Assembly (NCBI GenBank): GCA_030146505.1
Contig: JASLCO010000312.1
Span: forward strand, 1-8,702
Length of the DNA: 8,702 nt
DNA from: Moraxellaceae bacterium
GTDB taxonomy: Bacteria; Pseudomonadota; Gammaproteobacteria; Pseudomonadales; Moraxellaceae
Direction: 5' to 3'
Part shown: positions 1 to 5,761 of the stretch, in pieces
How the letters are laid out: each line of letters opens with the position of its first letter
Position numbering within the stretch: position 1 is the stretch's first letter
Notes under the pieces: model-generated
The model's input: the letters and a program-made list of their open reading frames with translations, nothing else
What the model was told of the DNA's origin: nothing
The model's database searches: none
Position numbers and translations under genes: made by a program

Positions 1-384
1 CACCACCTCTGCCGGCTGCACAGAAGCAGCCGGAGCAAAGTGAACAAGCCATTCATATGCGCGCAGGGCGAAGTCTTTGTTCTTCCGCGTGAATTCTTCG
101 CCGAACTCACTGCACAGGTTGAATGCAGCATCGAACTGCTGCCGGTCGTTCGTGGCCTTGTCAGGAACCAGTCTCCATCCATCCGGCACTGCCACTGCCG
201 GCCTCTCAGCTGTCAAGGATTCCTTGACAGCTGCCGGCTGCGCTGCGGAGAGGGCTTCGCGGATGATGTTGGCCAGCTCCTTTCCCGTGACCAGCATTGC
301 CTCCGGCCAGTCCTCCGGGCTGTTCCGGTCAGGCAATTCAGCCACGTCGCGGATGATCTTCTGAACCAGTGCTTCGTTGTTCAT
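1..384 (-). CDS. Hypothetical phage protein, C-terminus beyond window
   Basis: An open frame starts at ATG 384 and runs off the left edge, giving 128 codons with no stop. The start is well supported: a GGAGG Shine-Dalgarno lies at 393-389, five bases before the ATG, just after the stop of the upstream gene. The product starts MNNEALVQKIIRDVAELP and looks soluble and mostly helical. A Pro/Ala-rich linker (about residues 48-66) is followed by a PDGWRLVP stretch (about 67-75), then a helical segment with aromatic residues ending in YEWLVHFAPAA. Short proteins with a 'PDGWrLVP ... AAP' layout are frequent among phage hypotheticals, but their function is unknown to me. It is the only gene in the left half with a gap and its own strong ribosome site rather than a start/stop overlap. 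The linker-coding DNA contains a perfect 27-bp inverted repeat (207-233). Confidence 0.8.
   Translation of the reverse strand, partial: MNNEALVQKIIRDVAELPDRNSPEDWPEAMLVTGKELANIIREALSAAQPAAVKESLTAERPAVAVPDGWRLVPDKATNDRQQFDAAFNLCSEFGEEFTRKNKDFALRAYEWLVHFAPAASVQPAEVV
207..233. repeat. 27-bp perfect inverted repeat inside a coding sequence
   Basis: Two 13-base arms (CAGCTGTCAAGGA and its exact reverse complement) flank a single central T at 220. The palindrome lies in frame in the linker of the leftmost gene, encoding roughly AAVKESLTAE. With one unpaired base in the centre it would form a tight cruciform only with some melting, or serve as a dyad for a dimeric DNA-binding protein. Flanking CCGGC blocks on both sides add to the symmetry but are not part of the perfect arms. 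The function is unknown. Confidence 0.75.
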
Positions 385-393
385 GATGCCTCC

Positions 394-570
394 TTAAACG
401 AATCCATTGCCGTTGCAGGTCCTGCAGATGACTTCCCCATCACCGTGCATGCACCAGCCCTGGCCATGACAAATATCATCAATGCAAATCAGAATTTGGC
501 CTTCGCCTTGGCAATCAGGGCAGAGGTCATCGCCTTCCTCGTAAAGCTCGTCATCTGCGTATTCGCCCAT
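394..570 (-). CDS. Small zinc-knuckle protein with two CxxCxGxG motifs
   Basis: This is a 58-aa protein from ATG 570 to TAA 396-394. It is acidic at the N-terminus (MGEYADDELYEEGDD). Two motifs follow, CPDCQGEG (residues 17-24) and CRTCNGNG (49-56), with three more cysteines (29, 34, 40) and two histidines between them. Paired CxxCxGxG motifs are the zinc-binding unit of the DnaJ central domain, so a single zinc-ribbon-like fold is likely. There is no J domain and the protein is too short to be a chaperone. The start codon overlaps the preceding stop by one base (TGATG at 572-568), suggesting translational coupling. It could be a small DNA/RNA-binding or protein-binding adaptor; the precise role is unknown. 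Confidence 0.72.
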   Translation of the reverse strand: MGEYADDELYEEGDDLCPDCQGEGQILICIDDICHGQGWCMHGDGEVICRTCNGNGFV

Positions 571-728
571 CACGCTGCCTCCTGTTGCTGTGTCGGCTTC
601 ATCAGCCGGTTCAATTTCAAGAATTCCGGGTCGTGTTGTTCTCGGTAGTGCAGCAGCGGCATCAGCTCTGTGACTGCATCTGCTACGGCCTCGCGGGCAA
701 TCTCGGCGGCTACCTGGTCGGGGGTCAT
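570..728 (-). CDS. Small hypothetical protein (52 aa)
   Basis: The frame runs from ATG 728 to TGA 572-570. The start sits in an ATGA overlap with the stop of the upstream methyltransferase gene, and its own stop overlaps the next start (TGATG), so both ends fit the operon pattern. The product begins MTPDQVAAEIAREAVADAVTE and is mostly helical, with alternating Ala/Glu/Arg/Val in the first half and a basic, Gln-rich tail (KPTQQQEAA). There is no cysteine, membrane segment or recognised domain. I have no functional call. Support comes from gene packing, the coupled start and an uninterrupted frame in a dense operon. Confidence 0.62.
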   Translation of the reverse strand: MTPDQVAAEIAREAVADAVTELMPLLHYREQHDPEFLKLNRLMKPTQQQEAA

Positions 729-1768
729 GCGGACAGCTCCATACCGAGCTGCTTGGTGCGCTCCTGCTGCAGCTTGACGTATTCCGGATTTAACTCGCAG
801 CCGAGCCAGTTGCGTCCGAGCTGCTGTGCAACCTGAGCAACAGTGCCGCTCCCCATAAAAGGGTCAAATACCGTATCGCCTGGGCGTGAGCCGGCAAGAA
901 TGCATGGCTCAACAAGTCCACGCGGGAAGGTGGCAAAGTGCGCCCCTGAGTAGGCTTCTGTGGCTATCGTCCACACGCTTCGCCGGTTGCGCTTTTCTGG
1001 CATGACGGCCATCGCCTGATCGAAGCTGTCATTGTTTTTGGTTCTGCTATTCGCGTCTTCCAGTTTCCGAACACGCCCTCGGCCTTCACGACTGCCGCCG
1101 GCAGATGCATCACTGCCATGGCCGAAGCCGACACCATTGTTTGATCTGCGAGGCTTGGTGTTCTCGCTGACTGGCTCTTGCATGGCCTCGAAGTCATAGA
1201 AATAGCGCTCTGACTTTGAAAATAGGAAAACGTACTCGTGGGCCTTCGTGCAGCGATCCCGCACGGATTCGGGCATCGGGTTCGGTTTGTGCCAAATGAT
1301 GTCCTGGCGCAGATACCAGCCGCATGAACGCAGGGCAAAGGCGAGCATCCACGGAATTCCATACAAGTCCTTTGCCTTGATGGTCGTGCCCTGCATTTGG
1401 GCGAGCCGGCGCGACTTTTTTTGGTGATTGGTTATCTGGTTTCTTGAGCTGACGCTTGCGTTGTACGCGGAGTTTCCGTGCGACGTAGAGCGGCCCTCGG
1501 CACCCCATGAGCCCGCATAGCTGTCGCCCATGTTCAGCCAGAGGACACCGTCATCCGCAAGCAGCTCGCGAACAAGGTTGAAAACCTCGACCATGCGGAC
1601 AATGAATTCATCAGGTGTTTCCTCAAGGCCGAGTTGCCCTTCGTGACCGTAATCCCGAAGCCCAAAGTAGGGAGGGCTGGTGACGCAGGTCTGCACCTTC
1701 ACGCCAGCGGCAAGCATCTGGCGCATCCCATCGCGGCAGTCGCCGACAAAGCATTCGTTCAATTTCAT
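725..1768 (-). CDS. DNA amino-methyltransferase, SPPY type (N4-cytosine or N6-adenine)
   Basis: This 347-aa enzyme should transfer a methyl group from S-adenosylmethionine to an exocyclic amino group of cytosine (N4) or adenine (N6) in DNA. The catalytic motif TSPPYFGLRDYG is near the N-terminus (residues 30-41) and the SAM-binding motif I, VFDPFMGSGT, is near the C-terminus (300-309), followed by GCELNPEYV. This IV-then-I order is that of the beta group of amino-methyltransferases. SPPY is commoner in N4-cytosine enzymes, but phage adenine enzymes also carry it, so the base is left open. The middle (about 200-265) is low in hydrophobic residues, rich in Gly/Ser/Arg/Asn, and probably belongs to the target-recognition region. 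No restriction endonuclease is adjacent, so it is best read as an orphan, possibly anti-restriction, methylase. Its start overlaps the upstream methylase stop (ATGA). Confidence 0.9.
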   Translation of the reverse strand: MKLNECFVGDCRDGMRQMLAAGVKVQTCVTSPPYFGLRDYGHEGQLGLEETPDEFIVRMVEVFNLVRELLADDGVLWLNMGDSYAGSWGAEGRSTSHGNSAYNASVSSRNQITNHQKKSRRLAQMQGTTIKAKDLYGIPWMLAFALRSCGWYLRQDIIWHKPNPMPESVRDRCTKAHEYVFLFSKSERYFYDFEAMQEPVSENTKPRRSNNGVGFGHGSDASAGGSREGRGRVRKLEDANSRTKNNDSFDQAMAVMPEKRNRRSVWTIATEAYSGAHFATFPRGLVEPCILAGSRPGDTVFDPFMGSGTVAQVAQQLGRNWLGCELNPEYVKLQQERTKQLGMELSA

Positions 1769-2577
1769 GCTGTCTCCCGCAGGGCGAACTCACCGCGATC
1801 GACGCGCACGAAATGCCGGCCCGCTATCTGCCGGACCTTCTCCCGCCACCATGGGTTTTCTGTAGGCCGATTGCCTTCGATGACGGCGTAGAGTTGCTGG
1901 AGCGTGGCGCGGCCGCCGCAGGTTTCCAGTGCCAGGGCCACGGCGTCGCGCCAGCACGTCGCGCTTGAGCGGTTGCCGACGAAGAGTCCGCGGATGTCCT
2001 TGTGCATGCCGGTGAGGGCATCGACCTCCGGGCAGAGGAAGAACCCCGACAACACGGTTCGGCGCTGCTTGATGAACGTCGCCCACATGATTGGCTTCGT
2101 CAGCCCGTCCGGGAAAAGATTCCGCGGCAACAGGTCCTGCGACAGCGACCACCTCCGGCTTAACTGCACGACCTTGCTTGCGGTCTGGAAGTAGTACACC
2201 GGCAGTAGCAGCCCGACGCGCTGGTCGTAGTCCAGCAACTCGAGGCAACGGTCCAACAGGGCGTCAATCAGCGCGGCCTCGTAGGGCGGGTTGCCGATGA
2301 CCGCCGTTGGCCGGCACGGCAGCGACGCGGTACGGAAGTCGCCCGTGATGACATCGCGGCCACTGTGGGCCCGGGCCTTCTCTGCCCAATACGGGTCGAC
2401 CTCGGTCCCGAAGGCTTCGACATCCGGCGGAATCGCGGCCAGGAAGCGGCCGTCACCGCAGGATGGTTCCCACACTGCATCTGCCGGCGTGAGATCACCG
2501 AAGTAACGCTGCACCAGAAGCTCGGCAGCCCAGGCCGGCGTGAAGTACTGATTCAGGGATTCCTTGCGCTCGCTCAT
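1765..2577 (-). CDS. DNA N6-adenine methyltransferase, NPPY type
   Basis: This 270-aa protein starts at ATG 2577, inside an ATGA overlap with the preceding gene; an upstream in-frame ATG at 2616 would only add residues that overlap that gene. An N-terminal QYFTP (residues 10-14) matches motif X, which contacts SAM. It is followed by motif I, WEPSCGDGRF (36-45), an acidic motif II at EVDPYW (59-64) and the catalytic motif IV GNPPYE (95-100). This X-I-IV order and NPPY are those of gamma-type N6-adenine methyltransferases. The C-terminal 60 residues (from about 212) look like a winged-helix DNA-binding module with a Trp-Trp-Arg segment and a final RGEFAL strand; this is an inference from pattern. 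No endonuclease is adjacent. It may modify phage DNA against host restriction, together with the two other methylases in the operon. Confidence 0.88.
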   Translation of the reverse strand: MSERKESLNQYFTPAWAAELLVQRYFGDLTPADAVWEPSCGDGRFLAAIPPDVEAFGTEVDPYWAEKARAHSGRDVITGDFRTASLPCRPTAVIGNPPYEAALIDALLDRCLELLDYDQRVGLLLPVYYFQTASKVVQLSRRWSLSQDLLPRNLFPDGLTKPIMWATFIKQRRTVLSGFFLCPEVDALTGMHKDIRGLFVGNRSSATCWRDAVALALETCGGRATLQQLYAVIEGNRPTENPWWREKVRQIAGRHFVRVDRGEFALRETA

Positions 2578-2774
2578 GCGAAAAGCTCCCCCTGCGCTGG
2601 TGCCGGAGCCGGGCAACAGGCCATAGCGTCGCGGCGGGCTCGTCCAGCAGCGGCAAGCAATGAGGCGCTGTAGCCGCTGTCCCAGCCGAGGCGCTGCTCG
2701 CGCTCGCGAAAGTGGCGGGCCTGGGCTAGCTGCACCCGGGCATAGTGGATGAGGAAATCGCGGCCTTGGCTCAT
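2574..2774 (-). CDS. Small hypothetical protein ending in QGELFA
   Basis: The frame gives 66 aa from ATG 2774, which overlaps the ASCH gene stop (ATGA), to TGA 2576-2574, which overlaps the next start (ATGA). An in-frame ATG further upstream (2858) would overlap the ASCH gene heavily and is not preferred. The protein is basic and helical in its first two thirds (many Arg/Gln/Ala, e.g. QLAQARHFREREQRLGW), then has a short Pro/Ala segment and the tail QGELFA. The last residues fit the loose QxxLF pattern by which many replication and repair proteins bind the bacterial beta sliding clamp; this is an inference from five residues only. No domain family is recognised. Confidence 0.65.
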   Translation of the reverse strand: MSQGRDFLIHYARVQLAQARHFREREQRLGWDSGYSASLLAAAGRARRDAMACCPAPAPAQGELFA

Positions 2775-3058
2775 TCGTTCACCCTGATGGCAAAGACCTC
2801 GACCGGTGCCGGCCCGAAGTGCTCGTGGGTGATGGTCTGCACCTCGAAGCCGCGCCACGGCCGCACGAGGCGGCGCGCATGGTCGTCGGCCTTGGGGTAG
2901 CCCAGCGTGATGACAACTCTGTCGAAGGTGCGAGCCAGCGCGCCCACCATCAGGCGCTTGCGCCAGTACGGTGTGCGCAGGCGAAACTCGAAAGGCTTGG
3001 TGCCATCGCGCATCTGCTCGAAATAGACGCGCTTCACGGGGAGGACGAGGTCAGTCAT
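2771..3058 (-). CDS. ASCH-domain protein
   Basis: This 95-aa protein begins MTDLVLPVKRVYFEQMRDGTK. The pattern of a strand, 'VKxxYFEQMRDGTKPFEFR' (residues 8-26), and a following YWRKRL segment is that of ASCH domains, which have a PUA-like beta-barrel. The Gly-x-Lys...Glu-x-Arg residues (G19, K21, E24, R26) are the conserved ones. ASCH domains are thought to bind RNA or modified nucleotides, and phages often carry stand-alone copies; a few bacterial members hydrolyse modified nucleosides. In an operon with three DNA methylases, a link to modified bases is attractive but unproven. Both ends show ATGA overlaps with the neighbours (3058-3055 and 2774-2771). Confidence 0.75.
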   Translation of the reverse strand: MTDLVLPVKRVYFEQMRDGTKPFEFRLRTPYWRKRLMVGALARTFDRVVITLGYPKADDHARRLVRPWRGFEVQTITHEHFGPAPVEVFAIRVNE

Positions 3059-3474
3059 GCCGCCACCTTGAGCCGCAGCAGCTCGTCGTAGCGGTCGATG
3101 ATGTTGTCCGGATGCAGGTAGGCGACCTTGATGCCGACGGCATCGGACACGGTGCGGCGGACCTCAGCCAGCAGCTGCGCCTCCGCACGTGTCGGCACTG
3201 CAGTCGGCCAGCCCTTCGTGTACAGCAGGTGTTTCGGCAGTCGGGCCTCAGCCATGGAGCGGACCTGCGCGGCTTCCTTCGCGCGGGCGATGCGGGCGCC
3301 GAGCTCGTCACCGATCAGGTGCGGGGCGATATCAGCAAGCCAGCGCGAGCCTTGGAAGGCGAAGGTCGAGTCCGCCTCCAGCATGACCATATCGAGATAG
3401 ACCGGGACGTTGTCGTTGCACGCCAGCAGGTGGTCCACTGCGGGGTCGCGGTTGACGGCTGTTGTGGGAATCAC
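3055..3474 (-). CDS. Hypothetical phage protein (139 aa)
   Basis: I place the start at GTG 3474, because GTG and the methyltransferase stop share GTGA (3474-3471), matching the overlap style of the whole operon. The frame is open upstream to ATG 3564, but that would lie inside the 3' end of the methylase gene and give a Gly/Arg-rich, low-complexity leader. The product starts (read as Met) IPTTAVNRDPAVDHLLACND and is a mixed helical protein with no membrane segment. It has an Arg/Ala-rich middle (GARIARAKEAAQVRSMAEARLP) and an acidic, aromatic C-terminal part (PDNIIDRYDELLRLK). I do not recognise a family. Confidence 0.72.
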   Translation of the reverse strand: MIPTTAVNRDPAVDHLLACNDNVPVYLDMVMLEADSTFAFQGSRWLADIAPHLIGDELGARIARAKEAAQVRSMAEARLPKHLLYTKGWPTAVPTRAEAQLLAEVRRTVSDAVGIKVAYLHPDNIIDRYDELLRLKVAA

Positions 3475-5276
3475 GGCTGCACCCCCGTATCCACGGCCAG
3501 TGCCACGGCCACCGGGCGCACCCATATCGGCGTCTGCCCGAGCACGAAGGTTTCGCCGGACCACGCCAGCAGCAGGGTGGTGCCCATCACGCTGGCAATA
3601 GCTTCAGCTGCGGCCGGCGGTACCGCGTTGCCTATGCGTTCACGCCATTCGCTGTCGCTGGTGCCGTCGAGCTCGAGGTATTCCTCCGGCTCAATGATCG
3701 ACTGCAGGGCGGCCAGCTCCAGAGTGGTGAAGGGGCGGTGCCATGTGCCGTCGAGCGCGCGGATGATGGCCACCATGTTCTGATTGGCATCCGGCAGGCG
3801 GGGGTCGGCCACGCTCCAGCGGCCGTTGTCTTGGCAGGCAGAGGCAGATACTGCCCCGCAGGGTTCGCCCCAACTGGTGACGCCGTAGTGGCCGCCGGTG
3901 AGATAGTGGTCGCCGCGCTGGCGGTTCATGTTGGGCCGTGGGTCAGCTACAGACATCCAGCCGCCCTGTACGCCCTTGCCGCCGGCGATCACGGTGTTGC
4001 TGTGCTTTTCCCAGTCCATCACCGCCATGTTGTTGTAGCGGCGCTCCCAGGCCGGACGCGGATCGGCAACAGCCTGTCCGCCTGCGGTAGGGTGGCCACC
4101 AGCCGTGACGGTACCGGCCGGCGAAGTGAAGGGAACAATCCGGAACACGTTGTTGTGCCGCACGCCATCCATGCGTGGGTCGGCGACAGAATATTTCCCA
4201 CCACCAGGTGCGGACTGGGCACTGACCGCGCCGGAGGGCTGGTCGAAGGGCAGGATGCCGTACTGGCTGTATTCGCCGGTGAAGCTGCTGCGCGGGTCGG
4301 CCACGGAGAAGGCGCCATTGGTGGGCGTGCTGCGGCCGGCCACGGTGCCCATGGTATCGGCCCAGTCGTGCACGCCCATGTAGCCGCCGCGGTATTCCGG
4401 GACGATCAGGTAATCGCGCAGGTGTCCGTTTTCCACCACTAAGCGATTGAGACTGCGCCAGTCCTTGCCGGCTTCCACAAAAGCGAGGCGGACCCAGGTT
4501 TTCCATTGCAGCTCCGGGATCCTGTGCATGGGGCCGGCGGCCAAGTCGCCGGGAAGCGGCATGCGGGTCAGGATGTCGCCCACGGCGCGCAGAGATTTTT
4601 TCTCCGGCTCATACAGGAACGGCGGCACCTTAGCGGTGTGGCGTGCCACCAGTAGGAAGCGCTTACGGCTCTGAGCCAGGTTGCCCAGCTCTCCGCAGTC
4701 GTGCGTGGTTTCGGCCACGGCATAGCCGTAGGCGCGTAGTAGCTCGACAATCTGGTCCAGCAGATGCCTGCCGCGGCTCTGGATGAGGGGGACATTTTCA
4801 AAGACCAGCAGCTCGACCGGGTCGTCCCTGTAGGCTTCAAGAGCCAGCCAGATGCCGCGCAAGGTCAGTTCATTCAGTGCCTGATATTTGGCGCTCAGCG
4901 ACTTGTTCTTGGGTAGCAGTCCGGAGAAGCCCTTGCATGGCGCGGACAGAAACCAGATGTGTGGTTTCTCGTTGCCCATGGCCCGGCGGATGTCGTCCGG
5001 CGTAGCTTCTCTCCAGTTAATGGGAGGCTCTTTTCCATGAAAGGCCACGTATTGCTGGCGCGAGAAAAGATCCATCACAGTGCCAACAGCACCGGCCAGC
5101 TTATTGAAATCACGGATAGCAGCAGGCATGACATCAATCCCACCGATGCAGCGAGGCTTCGCGATCATGTTGCCGACACGAGCTTTACCAAGGTTGAATC
5201 CCTTGGCTCCAGCACCTAGGCCGCAGAAGATATGACCGTGCAGGACCTCTCGAACAATTGGTTGCATGCTGGTCAT
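3471..5276 (-). CDS. DNA cytosine-C5 methyltransferase with repeated VADPR target region
   Basis: This 601-aa protein should methylate carbon 5 of cytosine in DNA using SAM. All key motifs of the Dcm family can be read: motif I HIFCGLGAGAKGF (residues 15-27), motif IV SAPCKGFSG (111-119) with catalytic Cys114, motif VI FENV (159-162), motif VIII QSRKRFLLVAR (202-212), motif IX RPFTTLELAALQ (514-525) and motif X RIGNAVPP (547-554). Motif IV has Lys where PCQ is usual. It is longer than the roughly 330-450 residues typical of the family. The extra length is between motifs VIII and IX, where five copies of VADPR recur every 39-46 residues. The start ATG 5276 overlaps the upstream stop (ATGA) and has GAGGTG about five bases before it. 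No cognate nuclease is adjacent, so an anti-restriction role is likely. Confidence 0.93.
   Translation of the reverse strand: MTSMQPIVREVLHGHIFCGLGAGAKGFNLGKARVGNMIAKPRCIGGIDVMPAAIRDFNKLAGAVGTVMDLFSRQQYVAFHGKEPPINWREATPDDIRRAMGNEKPHIWFLSAPCKGFSGLLPKNKSLSAKYQALNELTLRGIWLALEAYRDDPVELLVFENVPLIQSRGRHLLDQIVELLRAYGYAVAETTHDCGELGNLAQSRKRFLLVARHTAKVPPFLYEPEKKSLRAVGDILTRMPLPGDLAAGPMHRIPELQWKTWVRLAFVEAGKDWRSLNRLVVENGHLRDYLIVPEYRGGYMGVHDWADTMGTVAGRSTPTNGAFSVADPRSSFTGEYSQYGILPFDQPSGAVSAQSAPGGGKYSVADPRMDGVRHNNVFRIVPFTSPAGTVTAGGHPTAGGQAVADPRPAWERRYNNMAVMDWEKHSNTVIAGGKGVQGGWMSVADPRPNMNRQRGDHYLTGGHYGVTSWGEPCGAVSASACQDNGRWSVADPRLPDANQNMVAIIRALDGTWHRPFTTLELAALQSIIEPEEYLELDGTSDSEWRERIGNAVPPAAAEAIASVMGTTLLLAWSGETFVLGQTPIWVRPVAVALAVDTGVQP
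3798..4391 (-). repeat. Five tandem protein-level repeats in the methylase target region
   Basis: Within the C5 methyltransferase, residues about 296-493 consist of five diverged units. Each has a hydrophobic strand, a Trp or Pro turn, [GN][TA]V[ATSI]a, a Gly-rich stretch and a terminal VADPR. The VADPR copies are encoded at 4304-4290, 4187-4173, 4070-4056, 3950-3936 and 3812-3798. Spacing is 39, 39, 40 and 46 residues. At DNA level the copies are diverged, so this is an old protein repeat and not a recent duplication. Confidence 0.8.
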
Positions 5277-5761
5277 GCCGTCACCTCGCCATCAATCTGT
5301 GCCTGTGTTTCGGCAGAAAGTCCCGGCCGCATGCTGGGCTGGCGAACAGCCATGCTGTGGCCGGTATGTGTACCCGACGCCCGGCCGTGCCAGTTGAGGC
5401 AGGCGGCTGCGGTCGTGATGATGTGATGCAGACGCTTTTCCTGCGTCTGGCCGGGCCGAATTGCCTTGCCGGCGAGATAGCCCACGAGCCAGAACCAGTC
5501 CGCGTCTTCTTTCCCGGCGTCATGCGATGAGGCCCAGCGCTCCTGCTGGTGGGCAGCCTCAAGTTGTACAGCCGACAGGAAGTGTTCGGTGTGCGGGTTG
5601 TTGATGAGCTTATTCAGGCGTTCGACTTCGACCGTGGCAGCCAGTTCCGCTGCTTGGGCATCGCGCAACTGCCATATCAACTCTTTTTCACTGGCCTCAA
5701 GGCGATGCACCTTGGCCTCCATTTCGCGCACATAGTCGGCGCTTTGCTTCAAGTCACTCAT
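5273..5761 (-). CDS. Hypothetical phage protein, N-terminal coiled coil and helical domain
   Basis: This 162-aa protein is joined to both neighbours by ATGA overlaps (start over the reverse-transcriptase stop at 5761-5758, stop over the methylase start at 5276-5273). Residues about 6-52 form a likely coiled coil rich in Glu, Lys, Ala and Leu. The next part (about 58-125) is all-helical, with a conserved-looking core: EAAHQQERW, an acidic GKEDADWFWLVGYLAGKA stretch and RLHHIITTAAACLNWH. This core recurs in many phage hypotheticals. Its E...HQ..RW and HH...AA...W spacing resembles MazG-like all-alpha nucleotide pyrophosphohydrolases, but I cannot confirm the metal-binding Glu set, so this is a tentative fold guess. 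The final 35 residues look disordered. Confidence 0.75.
   Translation of the reverse strand: MSDLKQSADYVREMEAKVHRLEASEKELIWQLRDAQAAELAATVEVERLNKLINNPHTEHFLSAVQLEAAHQQERWASSHDAGKEDADWFWLVGYLAGKAIRPGQTQEKRLHHIITTAAACLNWHGRASGTHTGHSMAVRQPSMRPGLSAETQAQIDGEVTA

Noticed and set aside
40..648. Plus-strand open frame (202 codons) at the left end
   Set aside because: Minus-strand genes with coupled starts and a GGAGG ribosome site occupy the same bases; the plus frame has no ribosome site and odd composition.
3798..4391. CRISPR-like or second DGR variable repeat in the methylase repeats
   Set aside because: The repeats are coding, diverged at DNA level and show no match to the TR; the periodicity is at the protein level.
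3462..4442. Plus-strand open frame (326 codons) antisense to the C5 methylase
   Set aside because: It is the mirror of the repeat region of a clear methyltransferase with all motifs on the other strand; its Val/Ala/Gly-rich product is a shadow.
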